Shown: one piece after another, positions 12,501 through 22,153 of the stretch
How positions within the stretch are numbered: the stretch's first letter is position 1
How the letters are laid out: every line of letters begins with the position of its first letter
Source: Branchiostoma belcheri
Taxonomy: Eukaryota; Chordata; Leptocardii; Amphioxiformes; Branchiostomatidae
NCBI RefSeq assembly: GCF_001625305.1
Contig: NW_017802392.1
Location: 697,031-761,030 of the forward strand
DNA length: 64,000 nucleotides
Direction: 5' to 3'
The notes under the pieces: generated by a model
The model's database searches: none
What the model saw: only the letters and a program-made list of their open reading frames with translations
What the model was told of the DNA's origin: nothing
Position numbers and translations under genes: made by a program

Positions 12501-13684
12501 ATGTGTATTAGGCGTTGCTATCTGTTACAATACTTTCTCTCTTTTGTAATGCACTGCATATATATTGGCCTAAGTACGTAGATATGGAGTCAGGGCATAA
12601 CAATGACGCTCCTGTTTTTATATCGTATGTACATGCACTTTCGTTTGTTTATATCTTGCACATATGTATCAATGCATATATGTATACATTTTAATCTGCA
12701 GGTGTGTCTAAATGCTTCAAATTTGTAAAAGTTCAACGCAATTCAGTAGTATACACAGCCTTTTATTGTATTGTAATATCCTGCTTTTGATGAAAAAATA
12801 AGAATCAAAAATTGTATTTAGAAAAATACAAGATCCGTATCTGTATCGGTATAGCCGGTATAGCCACCCTTCGGCGTAACACACCAGCTTCCCAGGCACG
12901 CGGCGCGGCGGCGGCTAGCTATATCACACTGAACAACTTGTTACACTTAATCTTTGCATATTTAATTGCAGGAGTTGTTTAACGCTTTCTGTGATGACGC
13001 CACAACTGTGTTTGGTAGGAACGAGTTCCAGTCTACGATAGTTCTTGGGAAATACGAGTTTTTGAACACCTCACTTCTTGGTTGATAACTCTGATATTTG
13101 AAGGCATGACTGTTTAAACTAATTTAACTAAAAGTGCAGCAGTTTACTAAAGGAAGTCTCGAAGATGCCCTAGAAAGAATTGTTCTACTTATAATAGAAA
13201 CATCCTTTGTTGTGGCAAAGCTCGAAATTCATTTTTAGTAATAGGTGCACCTAACCTAAAAAAAAATTTGGTGCACCAAATTTATTTGGGTGCACCATAT
13301 AAAACAAAACCTAATTACAGATATTACTGCTCCTCTTCTGAACTTGAATCTGAAATAGGAGCTAAGTTATGAAATCTTACGCAAGCACTACAACAAAGAA
13401 ATATTATTTTTCTAACACTTAGATGCCAAAAATATCCTGTATACTGTTTGTACATTTTTAATACTAGTATGAACAAAAATGCCTACAAAAATATTTAGGT
13501 GCACCAGTGCACCCACAGAAAAAAAATTGGGTGCACATCTCCAAATTTGGGTGCACTAAGGTGCACATGCACCCAGTATTTCAAGCCCTGGTTGTGGTAA
13601 ATAGAAATACTTCTCACCTGAGATCTGCGACAAAACTGACGCCAGAACGCCCAGCAGTACCACTGCAAAATTGGAGCCTGCCAT
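414..13684 (-). CDS. CEMIP-like secreted hyaluronan-binding/depolymerising protein, 5' part (12 exons, 3' end beyond window)
   Basis: Exons on the minus strand, in order: 13618-13684, 11089-11226, 10087-10355, 8756-9033, 8239-8309, 6995-7087, 5937-6128, 5104-5273, 4294-4503, 3523-3725, 2494-2563 and about 414-546. All junctions are GT-AG and keep frame, giving about 631 codons. In order the protein shows a signal peptide, a CPDVDPTLTPWNPGH segment, a G8 domain, a GG/ILEI-type domain (RGRGMHVNVVDEISG) and the start of the right-handed beta-helix region, with PVHFHMAGDVDE, GYDTLGHCYFLEDGAEQRN, FWIAHPNN and GRFYNNRVHSN. These match the CEMIP/CEMIP2 family, which acts in hyaluronan turnover outside the cell. 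A signal peptide rather than a TM anchor favours CEMIP over CEMIP2. About 80 residues present in vertebrate CEMIP between the GG domain and SxxxPGD region were not found. The C-terminal half lies to the left of base 1. Confidence 0.9.
566..622 (-). repeat. 3' tail of tRNA-derived SINE family S1
   Basis: Reads, on the minus strand, GTCACCACGTCTGGTGATTA then ACATGTTGGAATAAAA. This equals the 3' tail of the S1 copies at 22640-22875 and 28684-28925. Only the tail remains. It ends about 20 bases upstream of the CEMIP-like exon 12 acceptor. Confidence 0.7.
641..1577 (-). repeat. Dispersed repeat family R1, copy 1
   Basis: About 0.9 kb. On the minus strand it begins ACGGCGGTCTGTCACTACG and shares blocks such as CCATTGCTAGG, TCGTGTYTTAGGGAT-type and GACCGCAGGTGACC with copies at 34277-35275, 50628-51447 and 59410-60045. 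No credible long ORF or terminal inverted repeat was seen. Probably a non-autonomous element of unknown class. Confidence 0.75.
1572..1778 (-). repeat. tRNA-derived SINE family S1
   Basis: The minus-strand head GTGGGGTCGTGTGGTGTAGC is tRNA-like. It is followed by the family core (GTGCCCTTGGGAAA, ACACGACTTTCCTCACTT, AATGAGTATTGTCCTG) and a tail ending GAAAAAACTCGAGTGTGCC. It abuts repeat R1 directly. Confidence 0.75.
3224..3518 (-). pseudogene. Non-LTR retrotransposon C-terminal fragment
   Basis: Minus-strand reading contains CSNSCIEDESHFMLECLLYD followed by ERKSLF, the Cys-x2-Cys...E-x-E-HF-x3-C-x2-Y pattern common at the C-terminus of LINE ORF2 proteins. It lies directly downstream of CEMIP-like exon 10 and is frameshifted. 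A second fragment of the same type is at 41840-42236. Confidence 0.6.
4294..4503 (-). CDS. CEMIP-like exon 9: beta-helix core with PVHFHMAGD motif
   Basis: The acceptor CTAACAG|ATTC was chosen because it restores phase 0 after exon 8 (which ends HMK) and gives ILRGFKDVHLSGVEF, aligning with the vertebrate family. A nearer AG would break frame. The exon carries RMGQQVNGAYPVHFHMAGDV and LSIHHCFSRCVTIHGTNGLL, both strongly conserved in CEMIP proteins. It ends CTG|GTCAGT, a slightly weak donor. Confidence 0.88.
4681..4752 (+). repeat. (ACTC)n tetranucleotide microsatellite
   Basis: About 18 perfect TCAC units, lying between CEMIP-like exons 9 and 8. A short related stretch (ACTCACTCACTC) recurs near 34455. 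Confidence 0.98.
6143..6500 (+). mobile_element. Harbinger-type MITE, copy A
   Basis: Left end GGCCACACCAATTAAATTTC and right end GAAATTAAATTGTTGTGGTT are inverted repeats, and both are flanked by TAA. A TAA/TTA target duplication and GGCC-like termini are typical of PIF/Harbinger. It starts 15 bases from the CEMIP-like exon 7 acceptor. No transposase. Confidence 0.75.
7277..7892 (+). mobile_element. CpG-rich foldback MITE family M2, copy 1
   Basis: Bounded by TCACAACCCGCCGTACGTGC and its inverse GCACGTACGGCGGGTTGTGA. The interior is full of ACGT and CGTACG. A 97-bp internal segment occurs twice in tandem (7436-7532 and 7533-7629). It is inverted relative to copy 2 at 18401-18906. Lies in a CEMIP-like intron. 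No convincing target duplication. Confidence 0.8.
8756..9033 (-). CDS. CEMIP-like exon 4: GG/ILEI-type domain
   Basis: Acceptor ACATCAG at 9035-9034, donor CGTAG|GTAAGAAA, phase 0 in and 2 out. It encodes GTFAWDSATSSRGRGMHV and then a WRSFDTHA...FIDQIPQGKIVTLQTKDEAS segment, typical of the ILEI/FAM3-like domain next to G8 in CEMIP and CEMIP2. The following exon 8239-8309 finishes it with EPWAFVGVKGDPSRAVE. Confidence 0.9.
10087..10355 (-). CDS. CEMIP-like exon 3: G8 domain
   Basis: Acceptor TCTGCGCAG, donor AAG|GTTGGT, phase 1 in and 0 out. Together with exon 2 (11089-11226) it encodes the G8 domain, named for eight conserved glycines. Visible blocks include ADLGQTEIVLRAREVTVG, GGFYIGSETCPYQGRATVSL and GGTLEIHGQHKLAWTQL. 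G8 domains occur in extracellular proteins such as CEMIP, CEMIP2 and PKHD1. The reading frame runs on into the intron through a 33-bp tandem repeat, which is not coding. Confidence 0.9.
10411..10509 (+). repeat. 33-bp tandem repeat, three units
   Basis: TTTTATCAGRTTAGTAGAAC plus 13 bases repeats at 10411, 10444 and 10477. Because 33 is a multiple of three, it looks like a peptide repeat on the minus strand, but it is in an intron next to CEMIP-like exon 3. Confidence 0.95.
10552..10840 (+). repeat. tRNA-derived SINE family S2
   Basis: The head GGTGCAATAGCTCAATTGGT has an A box (TAGCTCAATTGG), and a B-box-like GTGAGTACAAACCC follows 34 bases later. The body ACCAGCGGACTAGCCCCCTG is shared with 26830-27106. 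The tRNA part has no proper anticodon stem end and is fused to a non-tRNA body, so it is a SINE and not a tRNA gene. Confidence 0.85.
11333..11428 (+). repeat. 48-bp direct duplication
   Basis: Two neighbouring copies of a unit containing CCTCTATTTT and AATTTGCTTTTTGTCAGTAA, differing at about three positions. Intronic, CEMIP-like intron 1. Confidence 0.9.
13618..13684 (-). CDS. CEMIP-like exon 1: signal peptide
   Basis: Starts at the ATG whose product begins MAGSNFAVVLLGVLASVLSQ, a classical hydrophobic secretion leader. It ends CAG|GTGAGA (phase 1) at 13618. A more upstream in-frame Met exists but would place about 20 polar residues before the leader, so this start is preferred. The promoter and any 5' UTR intron were not resolved. 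Confidence 0.85.
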
Positions 13685-14170
13685 CTCAACTCCGCCTGTC
13701 TCCAATTTGAGGCACTTCAAGAAATGTTGTTCATTATTTGGCATTCATATCTTTACCAGCACCGCCACACGTATATGTTTACTTTGCGATAGGAAGGGGC
13801 GTGTTAGGTTAGGAAGTGTCTGTGTGTTTAGTTTGTATTTAGATAGTCAAGCCAAGCAAAAGTTCATTGCACAACAATTGTAGCAGGTACACTGTATGGC
13901 AGATAATAAGATTAACAGCTTGTATAAATGCACAATTCTACATATAACGTTATTTAAAAAAAAATAAATCAAGATCACTTTATTGAACATTACAATGGGT
14001 CCACTGAATTACGTGCAATTTACACAGTTTATTACAGTATTTTACATAATAAAATGCATTGACAATGTAAAAAGACGGTAGTTAAAATGACAATGGTTAA
14101 AAAGACGCTGCGAATCTAAGGGATATAAATTGTAGTAAATATACATCTGATCGAAGAAAAAAGGAACAAT

Positions 14171-14253
14171 ATTTACGTCTGATGTGTTACGTTATCAAGG
14201 ACTCAACATGTTTACTCAACAATCCTTGATAACGTAACACATCAGACGTAAAT
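14171..14253. repeat. Hairpin with 31-bp perfect arms
   Basis: ATTTACGTCTGATGTGTTAC plus 11 more bases (14171-14201) is exactly inverted at 14223-14253, with a 21-base loop. Function unknown. Confidence 0.97.
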
Positions 14254-14639
14254 ACTGTACTTTTTTATTCACGGGCACTACGTTTGGCAGAATGCTGAAT
14301 AGAACAACTGACTAGGAGCATGTACTATAATCACAAGTACGTACTATGCTACGCTACGCTAATATGTTATATTTATAAAGAGCACAGTGAGCAGTTATAC
14401 CGTTATATAAACTATACAGGATCTACGAGTGCAATACTTTATAGAGTGTTAACTAATTTACTGGCTAAGATCTATAGCAATTTTACGTATAGGTACTAAT
14501 ATGTCGATATGTCACCATATTTACAACCTATCGATCAATTAATCATAAATTTGGCATTGCATAACCAAGCAAGGGTTTCATGATCGCATACCTTTGCTAA
14601 ATAATGTTAACTTTACGACTGTTGAACTGCTTCTCATTG

Positions 14640-15420
14640 CATATGCAAACAAGAATTCTGAGATCTCATACCTCCATGAAATATACGAATTATTGTAAAT
14701 GATTTTTATTTGTCTCACTGACTATGGAAATTAGGTCGTAATTAGCATAACCTAGTTTAATGTATGGTTTTCTAAATTCAAATGACAATATTTTTCGTGT
14801 AAAATTTATGTCCTTCATCATACTTCATTTCAACATGTCCTCATTAGTTATGCAAATGACCTGTACATTAATATGATATATACATAGTGGTATTAACCTA
14901 TTACTAAGTTACACATGTCACAAGGTATATTATTCCCAGGTGCAATAATCATTCACCAATAAGGAGTCACAGAATCTTCACATTAATTATGCAAATTAGG
15001 TCATCATTTGCATAATTACGTCCACGAAAAAGTCCTTTGGAATTGTTTTTGGCGTGTCTGTACGTGTGTCTGTCTGTATGTCTGTGTGTTTGTGTGTTCG
15101 CACATTTGTAGTCAGCATACTTTCAGAACGCCTTTATGGATTATGATGATATTTGATACATTGGTAGGTCTTAGAAAGACAAAGGTCAAGGCCAAATATT
15201 GGCCTCCTGGTGGATGACCTTGGTACTGCAGCAGAAGTTACGTTTTTTGTATCTTCTGTCCTTAACATGCTATGGTCTTGGATTTTTGGTGACAGATAGA
15301 TTTTCCTGTCAGGAGTAAGTGGTATAAGTTTTGTCCCCCTAGCAGCTTGCTCTGGAACTGCAGGTTTGTACCCGACCCCTGTAAAATCATCTATAGATTT
15401 GACTGAAATAAAACTTATTA
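14640..15420 (+). repeat. Dispersed repeat family R2
   Basis: Contains ATTATGCAAATTAGG-type blocks and then CAGAACGCCTTTATGGATTA, TAGAAAGACAAAGGTCAAGG, GACCTTGGTACTGCAGCAGA and CTTGCTCTGGAACTGCAGG. The same ordered blocks occur at 44575-45850, inverted at 45850-46320 and partly at 60045-60300. Class unknown. Confidence 0.7.
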
Positions 15421-17925
15421 GTTGAACGTACGTTTTCAATATTTCTATTGTCGTACATTAATAGTCACATAAGCGATCGCGTACATTGTTATATATACGA
15501 TCGCTGAGTCCTTTACATATGTATTTATAGTAAAAACGGGCATCGGGATTTAGTATATATATAGTTGTGTGCATTGGGATGAATTCAATATACTATAAGT
15601 GTTATGGAGTAGATATAGTGTAAGATTCAATACGAATTAAATCATACGTGTATAATGTTTAACACCAAGGAGGACATTAGCAGTTCAACTGGAGTACAAG
15701 GTCACGCAACTTAAAGGAAATTCCAGGACATTGCAATGGACGTATGTCCGTCTGGGTTCAAAACTTCAAACCCCAGCCGTACTACTAGAATGTGACGATG
15801 CTCCAATTAAATTATCGTCGTACGGTGGTCATGCCAGGCATTACACACAGAAAAAGTTGGAGAACTTTGCAGATTCTGTGTTAGTTTATTTGACTTGGAG
15901 AAACATGAGAAAAGTGAGTCTCTCCTAGACGCAGCTAGGCAACCAGAAACACATTTAGACTGCCAAAACCCAAAACTAACGACATGAAAAAGACTTTTTA
16001 TGTATTGGTTTGGTCTTCACGACTAAAATAAAGAGTTACTAGTACTTTATTTGCTGTTTAGCATAACTAACGAACGCCCCCCCCCATACGAGGGGGGGGG
16101 GCAAGCGACACTACTCTGTGTAATCTACAACACATGCTGGCCAGCGTGGCCAGCGTGGTCACTCAGACCCTGCGTTTCTCGGGTGCGGCCGCTAAAACCC
16201 GCCCACCCACATCCTGTAATGAATACGTCAGCGCTTTACCTTACGATTGCATATATTGTACATATACATATATGTACACATTTATTTCTCCTGTGGAGAA
16301 AATTAGACGGTCTTTTATTGTTGTATAGTTGATATACTAATAAAATGACATTGAACCCCCAGTCAGACTCACTACTTACATGTAGATAGCATTAGGTTAA
16401 AATGAAACACCTTTATGTAGTTTGAATGTCCTCGTTCTATGTGTTTACGGTATAGGGAGATTAGCTGCGTATTCATGTATTTGTGTACGACAGCTAATGG
16501 ACTGAATAAAGTATCCAAGTATCCAAGACTCCCTCCTGAGAAATGCAGCCTCCCCAGGACACAGCCAGGCTCCCTGATATCAAATCTGGACAGCCTTGAT
16601 CTAATTTAAAGGACATGTTTACCTGAACTTTGTCTTGTCTCTAAATCTGTGTTAACTGACCTAGAAGAAGGACTATTCCGATATATTTAGTTATACTTTG
16701 TCGTCCTACCTCAGCTGACCCAAAAAAGACGCGCAAACTTAGAGTTCCATCAATTAAGTCCTAACTTCATGTCACCTTTTAAATGAACTACCTTGCACAA
16801 AATCAAACGCGGTGTAGAGACACCGTATTAAACCGTAACCAACTACAGACCGCCATGGTAGGGGTCATGAGGTCACCGATCCCCTGACACGCGGTACAGA
16901 AGAAAGGGCAGCTCCAGAGGTGGACACTGCGCGTCCTGAATGGTACAGAAATACGCCAGGTTTGAGACTATATTACTACTATGACTGTTATTGGGTGGGC
17001 CAGCTACTCTCTCCTTGTATCTAAAAGGACTGAGCTGCAAGAAGCTTACAATTGGTGGGGCTAAGTCACAAGGGTCTGGAGCGGCAGCCATTCGGCGCTA
17101 ACTCAGGTGACCTCAATACGTACCCCAAAGGGCGGCCATGGGACCGCAAGGTTTGACCCATTTACACCGGGTAGAAATCCTTACTCTTTTCAATAGGTTT
17201 GGTTGGTTTAGTTTTTAACGTGCATGGGTTGCGGGTCTCCTATACACATGGATTCCATGTTTACCTCATTGGGCGTTGGTACAAAGTTAGTACTGTATCA
17301 CATTTCGGAGAGTGAGAGAGGCCAAACTATGTTTCAGTTGTATGTGACAGTGTATAGTGATATATTTTTCTATGCGCAAGAATTTTCATTTACAATAGGC
17401 TAATCTAGGTTTCATTCAGGGTTTTTTTTCCCGGCCAGAATACCTTATAAGATGCCGTCAAAGCTTAAGTTGATTTCCACATATCTTGCAAGCTTATTGT
17501 AGCTTGATGTAACACTGCAACCGAACATATGATTCTTTGTACCTTGCTTTTGCACCCTACTGCAGATTTTGAAGCGTTGAAAATTCTCCCTTTGTAAATC
17601 CCTATCCTGGATAAGAAGTCTTTATTAGATAACGTCGATTATTATTCGGCGAAGGTGTAAGCAATGTATGAATGAATGAATCTTTATTTAACTTGCAGAA
17701 ATTACAATTGCCGGAATTGTGTTGAATTTACAAATTACAAAATATTAAAATATTAAGTATTTAAAGCATTAACAGTTATTTACATTAAAATACGTTTGTC
17801 ATAAAATGTTCTGGATTCATTTGTACTAGTCTGAGTTGATGCATTTATATACATATAAAATAACTAGACATAAATACATTGCGACATACTGTTGTGGTAA
17901 CTCAGTACAGAAATACATTGTATTG

Positions 17926-18095
17926 GTCTCCTTTGCAGGCGTCCTAAAGTAGGTAATTTTTTTTTGGGGGGGGGAGGGGCGCTTAATTGCAAGTTGCACG
18001 ATTTTCCCTGGATTACATACTAGGGTTGGCGGCCACAGAAAATCGCGCAACTTGCAAATAAGCACCCCCCCCCAAAAAAAACGACCTGCAAAGAA
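17926..18095. repeat. Imperfect foldback element with G/C tract arms
   Basis: Left arm CTCCTTTGCAGG...TTTTTTTTTGGGGGGGG...TTGCAAGTTGCACGATTTT is inverted as AAAATCGCGCAACTTGCAA...CCCCCCCCCAAAAAAAA...CCTGCAAAG. Arms are about 75 bp. It sits about 60 bases upstream of the exon that carries the ACSF2-like start codon. Confidence 0.85.
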
Positions 18096-18178
18096 GGCTA
18101 ACAATGTATAATGTAGCGGAACTATAGCTAGTATGTGTACATTATTATTTGTATTTCAGACAGCTGTAGTCAGACGAC

Positions 18179-21100
18179 ATGAGTTACCTGCGGGGTGCTG
18201 CTGAGGATCCGCTCCTGGACGTGACCTTCGGTCAGCTGTTGGACGACACGGCAGTTAAATGGCCGGACCGAGAGGCGTATGTGTTCAAGAAGACAGGTTC
18301 AAGGATCACGTTTTCCGACATACAAGACAAGGTAAGAATTCCAGATAAATCATTATTTCCTGCAAAGGCCACACTGCAGCTGACTTAAGCCACGGTCACA
18401 ACCCGCCGTACTATCTGCGTGCTGTCTACGTGCAAAAACGTGGGTAAACGTAGGGCATCCGTGCGTGGTGAGTACCGCCTCCGTACGGAATCCTACGGAT
18501 TTGGGAGCACGCAGACACGCCGTAGATCTTAAAGTGCATGTAAAACTTTTTCTACGTGCGGTCTGCGGATTCACCACCCGTGCGTGCGAGTACGATAGAC
18601 GCGCGTGCCCCGTACGTGCCGTGCGGAAGAAGCACGTGTGAGTACGGCCTCCTTACGGTAAACTTGCAATCGCACAGAGATCGTACGTTGTAAGCATGTA
18701 CCACTCACTTACCACTTGTGCAACGTACGATGCACACAACCGCTCACGGCCAGACTTGGCGTGCAGACCACACTCTTGCACCTTGCGCAACCGTGCGAGT
18801 GACGTGCGTAGATGCCACTCCTTCCCCACGTTTTCAGAAAAAAAAACGTAGCAGACGTAGCCTCCGAAACAACGTACGGACAAAAAGCACGTACGGCGGG
18901 TTGTGATCAGGGCTTTAGGTTTATGGGTGACATTATCTGAAGACCCGAAAACTAATGCGAGCAGGCGAATAAAATGTGAAGCCCCCCAAAAAGATGATGA
19001 ACCATAGGAATGCAAAGATTGCATTGATCATTTGCGGTTACACATTAGGTACACGGTCCTGCAAAGTTCTGCCGGTGATGATTCTGGCAGCACGGTTCAG
19101 CATGTTTGTTTTAGTCAATGCCTTTTACAAATTGATCCCCTCCCCCCCATTAAAAAAAATTCAGCGCCACTCAGACATCATTTTCACAATTCCAATGAAT
19201 TCCAGAAAACTCTTGATACATACTTTTCGGGTGTCTGAAATCCTATATTTTTTGTTCCAAAGGAATGTCTTGTCTTAAGGTTTTACCTGTGTATGTTTCC
19301 GCATACACAGACGCTTTCAATATTTCATGGAGGTATGAGATCTCCGAACTCTTGTTCTGATCTAGTTATTTCCCGCCCCTCCAGGCAACCAGACTGGCAG
19401 CTGGACTCAAGGCCATCGGCACGGCACCAGGAGATGTAGTAGCCTGGCTCTTCGGGCACCGCCCGGAGTGGATTTACTTGTACTTCGCTGTGGCCAAGTT
19501 GGGAGCTATTGCGGTATCTAAGCTTAATTTTATTCCTCTCTTAACATTGTTTTTGCTTCCATTTAACGCCAATATTCTGGTCCAGACGGCTGTCACCATG
19601 GTAACTGGTGCTTGGGTGTTTGGTTACGTAATGTAACCCAAGGCTGAATGTTTTAGATGTTGTTGGCTAGATTTTTAAATTTGATTCGTTACACTGTATG
19701 GAAAGATATACAACCAGGGCTGCACAACTTGCTGACGGTTTTTTTTATTCTGAATTAATCTAAATTATCTTAGAGTTAGTCCAAAGCAAGTGATTTTCAT
19801 GGATGACATCAGCGGGCGCATTAATTTTCGCCCGATTTTTAGAAAAAAAAAAGAAACTTCGTTGCCCTCTGATAGTAGTCAATATGCCGAATATGCATAG
19901 GAAAAGATGTCTGTTGCTATGCCGGAACATGGATGGCAGATAATTGTGAAGAGAGGAGAAAAGACAAGACAGGGGTCTGAGTCATTGTTTTGTTGGAATC
20001 TTGTTTTTCTTTGCCCGCCTTTATTCGCCCTTTCGAATTATACAATGTATACTGTGTGGAGGATGTCATCCATTATTGCTGTGGCCTTATATTTATTTTT
20101 ATACGTAATATTTATTTCCATACGTGACATTCACAATGTTCATGCATGTGAAAAGATCAGCACATAATGGTGATTTTAATGAAACATTTGTCAGAGATGC
20201 TTATTCACGCATATTAACATATATTTTCAGTTACCACTACAGGAACAGCGTATAGGACGGAGTGTGGACACAATGAACTATTTCCTTAATAAGGTAATGA
20301 CAAGCAAGTGTTACGGTGTTCTTGTGGGTAGGGCTGTTAGCCCAAAGGTTTTTTTCGAAGCCCTACCATGGCAATGCTCTGCCCTATGAAATGACTGTTT
20401 TTACTCGGAATAATTCAATGAGGGTGCAGTGTTCTTCAGAATTCGACGTGGCTAACATGCCCTTCGCCATACTGTAATCCCTGTTAGACGCAACAACATT
20501 ACAACAAGTCGCAATGCGGAGACGGGATGAGCTTCATTGTGACATCCAAACAAAACAATGGCGGGCAAGGTCTCACAATGATGACCAGTGACGAAGTCCC
20601 CATTGGACTCAACAAACGACCCAATATATGGGTGGCTCGTGCTGACTTTTTAGTATCATCTATTCCTAGCATGTTACTTCCCACCGGGGCTGTACTAAAA
20701 TCAATAATTAGTGCACAAAGGCGATAAATATTTTGCTAACTCGATGGAGGTAACTTCACGCACTATGGATGGTTCACGTCACGTTCAAGCCGTGACATAG
20801 CTCTATTTAGAGGTAGCTCCGTAGAAGTGACTAGTCCATCGCGTTAGCATTATAAAACAGCAAAAGAAACTGCAATACCGTATTACATTTTTTGCATAAG
20901 CCCTACGAACAGAAAAAAAAGGTCGAACAAAAAACGTTCAACCATAGCCAAGGTAGTAACTTATTGTGCTCCGACTGTTTGTTGTTTTTAGACACGTGTG
21001 AAGGTACTGATCATGGGTGACGATTCCGGACTCCAGCCAACTTACGGCACGACTCCGTTCCTGTTCAGTTTGTTTCCGGAAATAAGAACAGCCAGCCGAG

Positions 21101-22121
21101 GAAAGCTGCACATTGACAGGTGAATTCAGAATGTCAAAATAATTTAAAAATACGTGCAGAAACAACATTTCCATTGTGATCATGATTAGGCCGAGGTAGA
21201 AGAAATGGTTGTACTTCCAATTAAACGCTGCTAAAAATGCGAGAAATCATGTTTCTGAAGTTACATTGTCAGTGGGAAAATCTTATGGCCTTGTCAGAAT
21301 TGACCCCCCAAAGGCAAGTCGGAGGGTTTGGGTTGGGTAAGTCGGAGAACCAGAAATACAAGTTTTTCTATGCCTTATCAAGGCAGAATAGCAAAGTTCT
21401 TTTTATCACAACCATTTATTTTTCAAGCCGACGTTTCGATGGCCGTCTGTCATCTTCATCGGGGCAATTCTGACTGGTTTACTGTGCACTGACGCTAGAT
21501 GTTACTTGGTGCATAGATGACAGAAGGTCATGAAAACGTCGGCTTGAAAAGTAAATGGTTGTGATAAAAAGAACTTTGCTATTCAGTCGTTTACCAATCT
21601 GATGAAATTATTTAAAGGGGGGGGGGTATCAAGACAGTCATGTACGCATGTTTTTACCATCGTGATACAACTATGTGAGATTGTTACTGCTCTCATTACT
21701 AACTTTGACTTTTGGTTTCCATCCAGAATTCCAACGTTGAGCGCTATCGTTGTTCTTGAAGACAAGGCGACAGGGTGAGTACTTTCTACATCTTACCTCC
21801 GCCAAGGTAATTTTATGCAGCGTTTGTGTGATAGTATATCTTTGTTTCTCTCAGTTTTCTTTTTAAATTTGATTTTATTGATTTGCACATCAAAGTTCAA
21901 ACTATAACAGAAAGTAATAATACAAAAAATATATAAAACAGGTGCAGGAGGAGGGAAGAAGCATGAAAAGCTTATACAAGGTGATACAAGGCCCTCCTCC
22001 TCTAAACTATACAAAATTAAATATAATCGATAAATAACGGATACAGAAAATAAAAAAAAGATAATCAAGTAATATACGGTGTAAATGGATGACAATGTAT
22101 GGTAATGTAGATTATAAATAT

Positions 22122-22153
<32 letters not shown>

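Larger units (their letters stand above)
13685..18158. other. Divergent intergenic region between CEMIP-like and ACSF2-like genes
   Basis: No supported coding exon. It holds a perfect hairpin (14171-14253), dispersed repeat R2 (about 14640-15420), a C/G-tract hairpin near 16077-16101 and an imperfect foldback (17926-18095). Promoters of both genes must lie here, but no TATA or initiator could be assigned. Confidence 0.6.

Noticed and set aside
15731-15928. 65-codon plus-strand frame upstream of the ACSF2-like gene
   Set aside because: No start context, splice sites or similarity that would support a gene.
16873-17091. Minus-strand frame starting MAAAPDPCDLAPPIVSFLQL
   Set aside because: No homology, no splice partner and no transposon motif; could be chance.
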